NCBI GenBank assembly: GCA_017311185.1
Contig: JAESUZ010003165.1
Location: forward strand, 248,001 to 312,000
Direction: 5' to 3'
DNA length: 64,000 nucleotides
From: Proteles cristata cristata
Taxonomy: Eukaryota > Chordata > Mammalia > Carnivora > Hyaenidae
A model generated the notes under the pieces. The model saw only the letters and a program-made list of their open reading frames with translations, did no database searches and was not told the origin of the DNA. A program made the position numbers and the translations under genes. Shown here in pieces: positions 45,261-56,667 of this stretch (position 1 is the first letter of the stretch; each line of letters begins with the position of its first letter).

Positions 45261-45759
45261 TCCTTCTTCATAGCTTCAGATAAAAGATAATGGATATAAA
45301 ATGCAGAGTGAGAACAGGCATTAAAGCACAGAATACATTAATGTCTGCTTACTATCTTGAATTTAATTATATATTAGTGCTTCCAAGTTTATTATTCTGC
45401 CATACAGAATTTATAGCCATTAGAAGAAAATAAGTGTCCAAAAGTTTAACATGGGTCTTTGGTTAGCCTACATGGGCAGCATTTGGATTAAATATGAAGC
45501 TTGCACTTTCAGATGCCAAAGATAAAAATGTTGGTATAGGAAGAGGGCTTCTGGTCTACAGTCATGAAGCCATGAGGTGAAGCAAACACCAACACCCTCC
45601 TTCCTCTCTCCGCAGAACCACCACTAAGGTCTCCTGGGATTTGACCAAATCCATTGCTGAAGGAATAGGAATTCCTATTTCTCCTTAGGAAGTAACCATC
45701 CAACTACCAAACCCATTCAACAGAGTCCTTCAACTCTAACTGTTAAAGAACTAACAAGA
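45261..45759. other. Unique non-coding DNA
   Basis: No feature recognised. Confidence 0.45.
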
Positions 45760-47560
45760 ATCACTAGCATTTAAGTGAGACCAATGGAGTGATAAAAGGG
45801 TTCCAAACAGAACTAATCCCTACGAAAGAGGAATTTTCTGAAAGAAATAAAAAGAACTTTTCAAAGGGCTGTAATTATTATAATCAACAAGACTAAAGAA
45901 AATATTGCATTCTTAAAAAAAATACCGTGGATATGAACAAAGAATAGGAAGAAAGAAGAGGAAGAGAAGGAAGGAAAAAATTAGTATTTTTGGAAGTTAA
46001 AAGCAATGTAGTTGAAATAAAACATACCAATAGATGAGTAAACAATAAAGTGGATATGAACATGAGTAAAATTTCAATTAATGATTCAAAAGATTGTAAG
46101 AAATCTCCCAGAGTAAAAGGGACAAGAAATAGGTCTTAGCAAAAACATTAAGGAAAAAAAAACATAAGGAACCAAGCATGGAGTGTAAGAAACAAAATTA
46201 GCATTCTTTACCAACAGTCTGATGTCTAGCAAAACATTTAGAAAATTATTAAAATAAATATGAGTTTACTAAGCCAGATGGAAACAATATCAACATAAAA
46301 TCAGTAGCTATCTTACATGCTAACAATCACAAATTAGAAGATGAAACCCAGAAAGATTTCATTCAGAATTCAAATAACACTCATATAATAAGTAGGAATA
46401 AAGATAAAGTAAATGTGCAAAAGATATTTTTAGAGTAACTGTCAATCTTACCAAGGACACATAATAAAACTTAAATCCTAGAGAATACCATGTTCCTGGT
46501 AGGAAGATTCAATATTGTAAAAGTGTAAATTTGTCCCAAATTAATTTAAAAATTAAAGAAAATCACTCATTATGCTAAAATCTATGTAAAATAGATTCAT
46601 GAAGTGAACAAAATCATTTCTTAAAAAGAAGAAAATTTGGTCTAACATACTATGCAAATATAGTATTTGAAAATCAGCAAGTAACTAATCTAGAGATATA
46701 TAGACTGGACAGTAAACAGAACAGAGAATCCAGAAAAAGATCCATGCATTTATGAAATTTATCATTCTAATGGTAATACTTCAAACCAACAGGAAAAAAA
46801 AAAAAAGACTAACAACAATAAATGGCATTGGGATACATAGGTTTTTACTTGGTTTAAAAAAAAAAAACCAAGTTATACTATAATCTTATCCCACACCATA
46901 GACAAAAATTTTTGATATAATAAACCGCTAAAAACAAAGCTATAATATGTCAAGAGAATAACAAATTTTAATTACTTTGAGAGGGCAGATCTTCTTACAT
47001 AAGACACAAAGCTCAGGTACCATGAAGGGAAAAAATAATGACTTATTTGACTACACTAACAACCAAAATATTATATTTGGCAAAAAGTAAATAAATTTTT
47101 TAAATGCATAAAGCTAAAAGGCCAGCACCACTCAGGAAACAAGTTTACTGTTTATAAATAGAAAAAAGGATTAAGATCCATAATATACAAAAGTAAGAAC
47201 TTCTTAAAATCTAAAAGAAAAATGGGCAAAGGATTTTAACAGGACAAATGGACAGGGAAAAAGTTCTCCTTCTCATTTTTAATCTAGGAATCAAAGAGCT
47301 AGTGCTAATGTTTACGAAATGCAAATACCATCTCTTTTTGAGTCAGATGAGTGAAAGCTGCAAAAAGGGTGGCCTCTAGGATTGGTGATGGTGTGAGAAA
47401 ACCATTCTCCATTCAGCGTTGATTGGAGTATAAATCAGCACAGCCTTCTGAGCAGCATTTTGGTTGTTTTTACTGAAATTTAAATTGTGCTTACCTGCTC
47501 AACCAGAAGTAATACTTCAAGGAATTTATTCTAGAAAAGCTTGCTCGTTGTCTTACTCTG
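45760..47560 (+). mobile_element. Old LINE1 (L1M), sense, ORF-disrupted
   Basis: A-rich on plus, as sense L1 is. Landmarks: 'aatcagtagctatcttacatgctaacaatcacaaattagaag', 'agaataccatgttcctggtaggaagattcaatattgt', 'agatccatgcatttatgaaatttatc', 'atgggcaaaggattttaacaggacaaatggacag', 'tacgaaatgcaaataccatctc', in ORF2 order. No frame survives. Confidence 0.75.
46847..46873. repeat. A-loop hairpin in L1M
   Basis: Arms 'acttggttt' and 'aaaccaagt' around nine A. Probably arose when an A run in the L1 was flanked by complementary words. Confidence 0.85.
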
Positions 47561-47864
47561 TCCATCTAAACATTTCAAGGCACAAAGGCGTTATCTAAAA
47601 AATTTGTTTTTCCCATATATCAATGTGCATTCTTTAAAAATCATTTGATATTTAAATAATCACTAATATAACATGTAATCTATAAATAATTAATGACGCT
47701 AAAACAACTAAAAGCATTCTTTACAAATACTGACTACTTTGCTTCCCATTGCACAGTTACCCTTAACCACTGAATAATATTTACATGGAAATTCTCTTCC
47801 TCTATTTTTAGGGACCCAACTTTATTGGGTCCATTGAGTCAACAATTGCTCTGAGCTGAAGACC
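47561..47864. other. Unique non-coding DNA
   Basis: No feature recognised. Confidence 0.4.
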
Positions 47865-48358
47865 ACTGCCATAGCCAAAAAAATAACCCCTCAAAGACGT
47901 CCACACCCTAATCCCCAGAAACTGTGAATGTGTTATTTTACATAGCAATAAGGGTCTTCTAAGTGTGATTAAATCAATGGGTTTGAGATGGGGTGATTAC
48001 CCTGGGTAACCTGGGTGGATCCAGTAAAATCACAAGGGTCCTTTCAAGAGGAAAAGGAGGGCAGAAGGATCTGTTTCAAAGTGATGGATGTAAGACTCAA
48101 ATGTTCATTGCTGGCTTTAAAAGACGAAAGGCGGCTGTGAGAGAAAGAATATGGACAGTTTCTAGAAGATGGAAAAGGCAAGGGAATTAATTCTCCCCTA
48201 GAGCTTCCATAAGAATTTAACCCTGCAGACATCTTGATTTTTAGCCCAGTGAGACCTATTTCAGATTTCAGACCTCCAGAATTATAATAAATATGTATCA
48301 TTTTAAGCTGTTATGTAAAAAAAAATTGTTTTGGCAATACTAGAAAACCAATACAATC
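47865..48358 (+). mobile_element. Solo LTR of the MaLR (ERVL-related) type
   Basis: Diagnostic order: 'caaagacgtccacaccctaatccccagaaactgtgaatgtg', 'gagatggggtgattaccctggg', 'aatcacaagggtcc', 'tagaagatggaaaaggcaagg', 'attctcccctagagcttcc', 'cttgatttttagcccagtgagacc', 'cctccagaattataataaat', and the end 'gaaaaccaatacaatc'. An old endogenous-retrovirus-like LTR with no internal region beside it, so probably a solo LTR from recombination. The subfamily is not certain. Confidence 0.82.
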
Positions 48359-48762
48359 AGACACTGTTACGAATACTAAGATATCCTCCTGTCTTTGAGG
48401 CCAGAGTCTGTCCAGTGGAGGAAAGTTACAATTCTTAAGATACATATTCAATGTCAAGATATAAGACTTTAGGATTCTTTTTAATGATGCATAATTTCAT
48501 TATATCTGCTGTTAGTCTCGCTTTAGAAATCTGGAGATGTCTGCCTGTTACATAAAATTGATTTGGGTGGTTTGTTATTATTGACTGAAAGTAAATAAAC
48601 TTACAGCTTTGTCCTAAATATCTCAGTCTTTGCTATTAGGACATTCTTCATGTCTTTCTGAATTCTATAGATAATGTTATAAAATTATTTATTATTAAAA
48701 TAGGGATAAAAAGGACACTCACTTTCTATATTTCATACTCAGCTTCACTTAAGAGTCTGGCA

Positions 48763-48975
48763 ACACTGGGTACTTAGGTGGCTCGGTCAGTTAAGCATCA
48801 GGCTTTTGGTTTCAGCTCAGGTCATGATCTCAGGGTTTGTGAGTTTGAGCCCTGTGTCAGGTTCCGTGGCTGGCAGCATACAGCCTGCTTGGGATTCTGT
48901 CTCTCACTCTCTTTCTGTCCCTCCCCCAATCATTCTCTCTGTCTCTCTCAAAATAAATAAATAAACTTAGAAAAA
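48763..48975 (+). mobile_element. Felid-type SINE, older subfamily
   Basis: Variant 'aggcttttggtttcagctcagg' and body 'ggcagcatacagcctgcttggg'. TSD 'aagagtctggca' at 48751-48762 and 48976-48987. Confidence 0.94.
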
Positions 48976-49067
48976 AAGAGTCTGGCATACATTAATTATA
49001 ATACATTATTGAGCATTTATGCATAAAATACAGTTTATGTAATAGATTTTGAATCATGAAAATTTTT

Positions 49068-49094
49068 TAAATTTTTTAAATATTTTATTTATTT

Positions 49095-49137
<43 letters not shown>

Positions 49138-49303
49138 GTGAGCAGGGAAGGGTCAGAGAGAAAGGGAGACACAGAATCTGAGACAGTCTCCAGGCTCTGA
49201 GCTGTCAGCACAGAACCCGACGCGAGGCTTGAACCCACGAACCGTTAGATAATGACCTAAGCCAAAGTCAGACATTTAACCAACTGAGCCACCCAGGCGT
49301 CCC
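49068..49303 (-). mobile_element. Felid-type SINE with expanded (GA)n
   Basis: The CT tract has grown to a (GA)n run of about 18 units on plus (49098-49134). Probable TSD 'tcatgaaaattttt' and 'tcctgaaattttt'. The tail wording 'ttatttatttctgagag' places it near the 10214 subgroup. Confidence 0.94.
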
Positions 49304-49849
49304 TGGTTCCTGAAATTTTTAGAAAGTATGCAAAATTTCTGTGTCAGTTGGAACTTTTTAAGTGGGAATTTAATAAATAAACCACATGGGAATTTACTCT
49401 TGGGGAAGAGAATTGCTGGCTTTGCCCCTAGGTATCAGGGCCCCATTTACAACAGTAATGTGAACCCCTCCTCAGCCGCGACAGAAAATGATTAGTAAAT
49501 AAATGCACAAACGGAAAGGACTTTGTTAGCTTGGAATTTGAAGGTTCCTCCTATGGCAACTCTGAGGTCTACTCATCAGCCACAACTAAGAGTAAAAAGG
49601 ACAAGTCAGTCTAGTTACTCCCTTGATGGAAAATTTCAAATATTTTTGAGCTGTTTCCCCTTATGGTATATTTAACGTTTCCTACACAAAATTTTCTCCA
49701 CATTAAATTGTTTCTTTGTGACTTTCAGTATCAGTCAGGGTCAAGAGACAGAAATCACACCATTTCTCTTTTCAGAGAGAGTCTAATAAAAAGAATTCCC
49801 CCTGAAGTTGTTAGCAGGGTAACTGAACTCTAAAAAAATAGAACTCTAA

Positions 49850-50102
49850 GGACACCTGAGCGGCTCAGTCGGGTGAGCATAAGACTTCAGCTCAGGTCAT
49901 GATCTCCTGGTTCATGAGCATGAGCCCCGCACAGGGCTCGCTACTGTCAGCACAGAGCCCACTTTGGATCCTCTGTTCCCTCTCCCCCTCTGCCCCTCCG
50001 TCACGTGCACTCTCTTTCTCAAAAACAAATACAACATTAATGCACAGTGTTGCATGTTGTATGTGCACTGTGATATATTTAATCTGCTAAAAAAAAAAAA
50101 CA
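49850..50102 (+). mobile_element. Felid-type SINE (variant body) with 3' extension
   Basis: Body 'ctactgtcagcacagagcccactttggatcc' as at 17425. The SINE tail ends near 50040, but the repeated target 'gaactcta' (49841-49848 and 50105-50112) lies about 60 bp further on, after a second A run (50088-50101). The extra 'tgcacagtgttgcatgttg...' segment therefore looks like part of the inserted unit (3' transduction). It contains cacagtg and cactgtg arms that can pair. Confidence 0.8.
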
Positions 50103-50533
50103 GAGAACTCTATTACAAAGTTAGCAACTCGTAAGACTAAGGGAAACAATAGAAAATGTCAGCATTATTGAACCTAGGCCCTTAGAAGTAGGAGGCAAAG
50201 TTAAAACTCGGATCCCTGAGAAGGTGCTGGCCCATGAGAGCTGGTTTCTCTGAGAGGGGACATTGTGAAGTTAAATCTGCAAGTGTTGGAAAACTTCAAA
50301 CTTGACTCAGCTGCCACCACATAAAAGCCCTGCTGCCTGCAGGCAAAGGGTTACAGGCATGATGAGCTCAGGAGCCACCGATGACCTGGAGTCCACGGGA
50401 GGAATGTGGAAAAATAGGAAAGAGGGAAAGAGAAGGTCTTTTTTCCCTCCTCCCACCTTGCCGACCCCTCTAGTGCCTCCTCTGTGCAGGCTTCAAACAG
50501 AAGTCACGTGGCAAAGCAGAAATGTGGTTCATT

Positions 50534-50756
50534 GAGGCGCCTGGGTGGCTCAGTTGGTTAAGCGTCCGACTCAGGCTCAGGTCAGATCTCATGGTTCATG
50601 GGTTCGAGCCCCGCGTCGGGCTCTGTGCTGACAGCTCAGCACCTGGAGCCTGTTTTAGATTCTGTGTCTCCCTCTCTCTCTGCCCTTCCCCCACTCATGC
50701 TCTGTCTCTCTCTGTCTCAAAAATAAATAAACTATAAAAAAATTTTTTGAAAAAAA
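50534..50756 (+). mobile_element. Felid-type SINE, first of a same-site pair
   Basis: Well preserved ('ggcgcctgggtggctcagttgg', 'ccgcgtcgggctc'). TSD 'agaaatgtggttcatt' (50518-50533) and 'agaaatgtggtttatt' (50757-50772). One base is lost in 'ggtcagatctc'. Confidence 0.97.
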
Positions 50757-50772
50757 AGAAATGTGGTTTATT

Positions 50773-50986
50773 TATATTTTTTAACTTTTTAAAAAGTTTT
50801 ACTTATTTATTTTGAGAGAGACGCAGGCAGCACCGGTCGAGAAGGGGCAGAGAGAGAGGGAGGCAGAATCCCAAGCTGGCTCTGCATTGTGAGCACCGAG
50901 CTGGACGCGGGGCTCAAACCATGAGATCGTGACCTGAGCTGAAACCAAGTCAGATGCTTAACTGACTGAGCCCCCCAGGGGCCCCC
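50773..50986 (-). mobile_element. Older SINE variant, second of a same-site pair
   Basis: Flanked by 'agaaatgtggttta' at 50757-50770 and 50987-51000, the same target word as the neighbour. The body 'cccaagctggctctgcattgtgagcaccgagctgg' and 'gagctgaaaccaagtcagatgc' define a different subfamily, so it went in first. Confidence 0.95.
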
Positions 50987-51000
50987 AGAAATGTGGTTTA

Positions 51001-51379
51001 GAGTCCCAGCTCCAATAGAACAAAGCAGAATACAAAAGTATGGATATGTGGCTGAGAAAGAACTTAGTAACTGGTTCAGCCCTTTGAAGATGCACATCCG
51101 CAGATACCCTTTCATCTAAACAACAATGACACAGTTCTGTCTCCACATAACAAGATGCACCTATTAGAGCAAACGAAGACACCCTCCCTTGAAAATTAAT
51201 AGAGACAAAAGTCTCAACAATCGTGGCCTCCATTCCTGTGTAATGCTAGTCCCCAAATGTGGCCACGGGCCCATTTGAATTTTTTCTTACCTAGTTCCAA
51301 ATGGAAAATAATTTCCAAAATGCTATAAAATGCAGTAAGGAAAAGATACATTGCTGCTACCCTATTTATGAAACTGGTC
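51001..51379. other. Unique or unnamed repeat DNA
   Basis: No coding feature. The first 60 bp continue the LTR-like sequence noted from 49730. Minus frames at 50807-51233 are chance frames. Confidence 0.4.
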
Positions 51380-52570
51380 AAATCAAACAGATTTGGGGGA
51401 GGGCCCTGTGACTTCTAGTTTCTGTTCTTTCACTACCTATTCCAAGTTTCCTCACCCTCAGCCAAAACGTCACTAAGTCAGTATTCTTATCTGGTGAGGT
51501 AACCCTAACCCTCATTCTTGATGTGTCAGAATCATTGTAAGTTTTACCTACTGGACATGGAAGTACTAAGAGGCTCCCAAGAAAATGTGCTGGATTTCAG
51601 ACATGGTCTTCCCTACCCTCATTGTGTGGTACCAACCCTACTTTCCCTTGGCAGTCAGGATCAATCACACCAGGAGGCAGTAACCACCTTTGTTACCTGT
51701 TGCTTCAGTGGCATTTGAATCCCTACATAGTCAGGTGGCTGACTCATCTTCAATTCGATGAATCCGTACTGCGTCACCTGGTAGAGGCTCCCTTTCCTTA
51801 GGAAATGTGACTATTAAACCAACAGAGCTTACGTTGTAGAGGGAGAAGCCAGAATTCTGAGAGTGGGCTTTTAGATATTACAATGAACGGAGTCACGCCT
51901 ACTTCCTCCACTTCCAGACCATAGGAGACACTGCTCCAGGAGTGAGTCTCTGACTCAAAGCTTACACTGCATTCTGGAAGACAGCGCCCATTCCTCCAAG
52001 TGTGGTCTCCATCCTACCTGTCCATGGGGAAAGCTGCTTCTGAGTGATGAGACAAGGGTAGCAGCAGTTAATTTCACAGGCTGGAGCCTACCACCCCACA
52101 TTTCTGTGGCGAGATGCTGCACAATGTCATGCAAAATATCATGATAATGTATAATACATTCTTGTGAATCCCTGGATGTTGGCAAAGGCATTATGGGGGT
52201 GCGGGGGGAGGCAACTCCACATCAGGTTTACATGTCAGTACCGGGGCGGGGGGCAGGGTGGATCGTGCCACTTCCATGATGGCCTGGGTCCAATGCAATC
52301 AACCTACCACTAAGGGGTCTCTGCTCTTGGCAGGGCAGGCATTAATTAAACAAGGCACTAAAGCCTTGGTGAGGAGAAATCTATGTTGTCGAGCCCATGC
52401 ATCACCTCTATCCCTGCATATGGCTACTTTGTACATGGACCCATTGAGCAGGTACTGGGCGGGGCGAGAAAAGAGCCTTACTGACATCCATTAAAAAATG
52501 TGTCATTTTGTCTACCTGATTATTGAGAGCCATTAATAAGTATGAGCATGGGACACAAATATCTTCACAC
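51380..52570 (-). pseudogene. ERVL-type endogenous retrovirus pol remnant (integrase side)
   Basis: The plus strand carries reversed wording common to internal ERVL/MaLR sequence in mammals: 'ggacatggaagtactaagaggctccc', 'gcatttgaatccctacatagtcaggtggctg', 'tccatgatggcctgggtccaatgcaatcaacctaccac', 'atggctactttgtacatggacccattgagc', 'atgggacacaaatatcttcac'. Minus frames are short and broken (62 codons at 52299-52487, 78 at 51955-52191). This is an ancient pol-derived fossil with no continuous frame, no LTR seen directly beside it, and no capacity for function. Confidence 0.65.
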
Positions 52571-54099
52571 TCTATACCTATTCAGGGGAGGGGACCAGGG
52601 GTTACAAATAAGACAACACAGCCTAGAGAGGTGTGGCAATTTCAGGGAAGTTCAGCAACTTGTCCCAAGGTTGTAGAATAGAAACTAGAAGACAAAGGAC
52701 CCTCCCCCCCAAACCTATTTGATTCTAGCCTACACAATCTGAATTATAAACCTAAGGAAACATGTCCCTTTAAATTTTTTCCATCGTTTCTCCTGCCATC
52801 TAAAATGCCCAGTAAACACCTCTTTGGGGACCTCAGTGCCAATTTATAACAGACAAACAAAACCCTTGATTCAAGTTATTTTACCAGAAATACTTTTGCC
52901 CACAAATCATAACCATTACAGAAGTGAGAGCACACTGGGAGTGGCAAACTCCATGTCTTGAATTTTGTTTGTTCAGGCCAAGAATTTGTTCTGTTCTCCT
53001 TCCTACTGAGCAAATGACTTGAAAGTTTAAGTTTCAAGCTTTGAGATGTGAGTTTGGTGTAACATTTTCTTAAAAAATATACCAATATTTACCCAAAGTC
53101 CTTCATATTCATTATTCCATTTGATCTCATGATAACTTTGGGTTTGTCAATATTGCCACCATTTGACAAATCACGAGGGTGCGGTTCACAAGCACTCAGG
53201 ATTATGGGTCTGAAACCAAAATTTTCTCACCCAAATTTCTTCTAAACCATGAAAGCTCCTAGAAAAGATAATTTTAATAATCACCTAAATTGCTTCAGCT
53301 TATCTCATCTTTAGCCTTTCTAATTATATTCAATGCTATATGTTGAAAATTATGGGTATCCCAGTATTATAAGGATATTAAGTGATTTTTAGTATTTTGT
53401 TTTTATTCTATATGTCTATATACGAATTGGGTGCAAAGCCTTATCTGGAACTTTCATTTTCTTCCAGCTCAATGTAAAAATTCCTTATTATTTCCTTTTG
53501 ACTATCGACTCTGCCTGTATTCAGTAAGCCAGTTTCTCATTGTTTATTTCCACAGTCTTCCAAACTTAAAAATTAGAAGTTACTCAGGTTCCTAAAGATG
53601 GCCCAAAGTATCAGAAAATATGAATCACATGCTATGGTAACTTTGTCATTTACTCAGTCCCGGGAATGAATGAGTAGTTGAATGAATTTTTCAACAGAGT
53701 TGATGTCTGTCGGACCCCTTTATAAATTATCCTAATTTTGCACTAGATAGTGTTTCGAGAAATTCACACTGACTCTGTAATGGCAATGTAAGATTCCCCT
53801 ACTGGAAGGAAAAGCCACGTGCATTATTAAGCAAACTAATCTCAGTTTGTTTGCTATTATAAGCTAATAAAATTTATCAATAGCTTGTCTTATCTTTATG
53901 AATTGCCTCCATTCCAGTACTTTTATTATAAATTCTACCCTTCTGGCAATTTGCTTCAGAGATTTAATTCAGATGTATGCTGTCAGGATTTTTCTTTTTT
54001 TTTTCCTTTTCTCAGTTCAAATAATTTTTTTCTCAGCACAAAGTATCTTGTGACATCTTTTATACAGTGTTGTTTCACTGTATTTTTTGTTCAATTATT
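52571..54099. other. Unique non-coding DNA
   Basis: A possible MIR trace at 52615-52720 ('gaagttcagcaacttgtcccaaggttgtagaatagaaac', plus). Nothing else recognised. Confidence 0.45.
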
Positions 54100-54343
54100 T
54101 ATTTTGAAATAAGTTCATATATACAGGAAAGTTAAAAAAAGAGTAACAAAGAGTTTCTATGTATGCTTTACCTAGCTTCTCTTAGTGCTAATCTCTTATA
54201 TTACCAGGTACAACTGTCAAAGCTGAAAAACTAACATTGGTACAATGTTATTAACTAAGATATCGACTTTATTTGGATTTTAACAGCTTTTCCACTAATG
54301 TCTTGTTCCTATACAAGGATCTAATTCGAGATTACGTCTTCAC

Positions 54344-54373
54344 CATCATCGTTGTCATCATCATCATCATCAC
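54344..54373. repeat. (ATC)n simple repeat
   Basis: Short run of CATCAT units with one interruption, within the L1M. Confidence 0.9.
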
Positions 54374-55017
54374 CAGTGATGTTACCAGAGTACAGAGTTA
54401 AAGTGTGTCTTCCAGTTTTCTCTGTTGTTAAGTTATATTCTTCCTAGTGTAGTTAATAAATATTTGGGGGAGGATGGTGATATGCTGAAAATATCCGGTG
54501 TCTCATTAAACATTCACTCACAAATGTAAGCATTCACTGGTGGATTTTGCCTACCATAATCACCATTGTGATGTTTTAATGGTGATTTTCTATTTCCTAC
54601 ATCCCTTGTACATTTGTTAACTGAAATATTTCTGTAAGGAATACTTGTCCCTTATCCTCACTTATTCATTTATTTAATCATTTATTATGTCAGTGTGAAC
54701 AAATATTTTATTATTTGAGGTATGATTCAAATGCTTTTGGCTTTTATGCCTTTGTTTAGAGCATTTGTCATTCCACGTGCTCTAACATTGGCCACAGAAA
54801 GTTCTTTCAGGTTAGCTCCCATATTCTTTTGATGTCCCCACACTTTTTTTTTAGGACCTCCATATTTTCTGACATCACCAGATGCCCACCCAGGTTTATC
54901 CTGAATGTTTCCTGCCCAAGTCCTGGAACCAACTATTATTCTAAGAAGTTCTGATACTATTTAATAAGAAAATAATATTTAGGAAGCAAGAATTGGGAGT
55001 TAAGAATGTTCAGGACA

Positions 55018-55237
55018 GGGGTGCCTGGTGGCTCAGCCGGTTAAGCGTCCGACTTCGGCTCAGGTCATGATCTCACAGTCTGTGGGTTCGAGCCCCTCAT
55101 CAGGCTCTGTGCTGACAGCTCAGAGCCTGGAGCCTGTTTCAGATTCTGTGTCTGCCTCTCTCTCTCTACCCCTTTCCCGCTCACTCCCTGTCTCTGTTTC
55201 TCAAAATAAAATAAAGACATAAACAATTTTTTAAAAA
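55018..55237 (+). mobile_element. Felid-type SINE with 16-bp perfect TSD, in L1M
   Basis: TSD 'aagaatgttcaggaca' at 55002-55017 and 55238-55253. Head intact except for one lost G ('gtgcctggtggctcag'). Confidence 0.97.
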
Positions 55238-56030
55238 AAGAATGTTCAGGACAACTGTGTAATCACTGCTTCCTGGACCTCACATGTATGAATATTAACT
55301 ACTCATGCACCTGTATCTGTATTTATTTCTATATTTCTATATCTGTATGTATTTAAAAGAAAAAAACAAATGAGTTGATGTTGTTTCCAATCAAGCACCA
55401 GAGGGCTCATTCTATTATTCTTACTGTGTTATATTATAAATTCTTTTACAATAATAGAAACTTGGCTTTCACGATCTACAATATATCTGCTTGTCTATTC
55501 AACCCTATTACACATATAAAAGTGGTTTCAGAGTCGCTAACCTAGGCCCATTTGAAAAATGAATTTACCAACTATGATACATTGTTTCTGCATGGTAATC
55601 ATTGTTTTTAGCCTTACAGTTCAGTCAAGAAACCACCTTCTGGTTTCCCAAGTCAGTTAGGTCAGCTCTCCATCCCTCTCCGTTTCAGTGTAGCTATGCT
55701 GTTCCTTTGTCACAGTCAAGGTCCATTTCTGGTTTTCCTGACATCCTGGACATACTCATCATAAGATAGAGTGGTATGAGTTCTGACCGACACATAAATT
55801 TCTATATTGAACGCCACAGTCCCATACAGAACAGTGCAACACCCCCAAGTTCCCCCGTGCTGACCCTCATAATCAATCTCTACCTCAGCTCGTAACCATG
55901 ATCAATCATAACCTGTTTTCCAACTCTTCATTTTCACATTTTCTAGGATGTTATATAAATGTAATTAAATAACATGCAGTCTTTTGTGCCTGGCTTCTTT
56001 CACATAGCAGGATGCACTTAAAATTTACCT

Positions 56031-56430
56031 GATGTGGGTGTGAGTGGTAGGGGTTGGTGGGGGCTGTTTGGCAACTTCCAGAATGATAACATGAATAGTT
56101 CCATGGATTCACTTTTCAGTGAAACAACCATAGCTGGTAAAAACCATTTTTAAAAACAACCGTTTAAAGTTTTTGTAAATTATCCTAAGAATATGTAGCA
56201 GAGGAAGAATTATTTATTCAGTAAAATCTACTAAATCTCAGCAAGAAGAGCAAAAGTCTGTGGCATTTGGGCCACAACCTGCTCTTTCCCCCAGGTGCCC
56301 TCTTTTAGCCACCACTGAGGTCAGCAGGATAGAAGCTAAACTCCCAGCGGGTGCCTCTAAGAACATAGGGCTCCCTGTCCACCCAGATCCCAGCCAAGGG
56401 CTACAGTATCTCTCCAGAAGATACAGGCCA
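56031..56430. other. Unique non-coding DNA
   Basis: Short G-rich patch 'gtggtaggggttggtggggg'. Frames at 56238-56631 on both strands run into the adjacent SINE. Nothing else recognised. Confidence 0.45.
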
Positions 56431-56442
56431 ACAGTATTTTTT

Positions 56443-56468
56443 GTTTCTGTTGTTGTTGATTTATTTTT

Positions 56469-56503
<35 letters not shown>

Positions 56504-56667
56504 GCACACACGGGTTAGGGGGGAAGGGGCAGAGAGAGAGGAAGACACGGAATCTGAAGCAGGCTCCAGGCTCCAAGCTGTCAGCACAGAGCCTGATGTG
56601 GGGCTCAAACGCACTAATGGTGAGATCATGACCTGAACAAAGTCAGATGCTTAACCGACTGAGCCAC
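56443..56667 (-). mobile_element. Felid-type SINE carrying a (CA)n microsatellite
   Basis: The CT tract next to the tail has become a CA repeat of about 20 units (56470-56511). Probable TSD 'ccaacagtatttttt' and 'ccaagagcatttctc'. Confidence 0.93.

Larger units (their letters stand above)
49730..51065. other. Possible old LTR-like repeat interrupted by three SINEs
   Basis: Around the SINEs the sequence ('cagtcagggtcaagagacagaaatcacacc', 'ctgcctgcaggcaaagg', 'ccaatagaacaaagcagaatacaaaagtatggatat') has the look of an ancient interspersed repeat, perhaps LTR-derived. I cannot name it. Confidence 0.3.
54100..56030 (-). mobile_element. Old LINE1 (L1M) 3' UTR, long antisense stretch
   Basis: Plus-strand order fits a long reversed L1M 3' UTR: 'taacattggtacaatgttattaac', 'agcttttccactaatgtcttgttcc', 'gtcatcatcatcatcatcaccagtgatgtta', 'aaagttctttcaggttagctccc', 'tcctgcccaagtcctggaacc', 'gggctcattctattattc', 'aagtggtttcagagtcgc', ending 'tggcttctttcacatagcaggatgcac'. 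A SINE interrupts it at 55018. No ORF remains. Confidence 0.75.
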
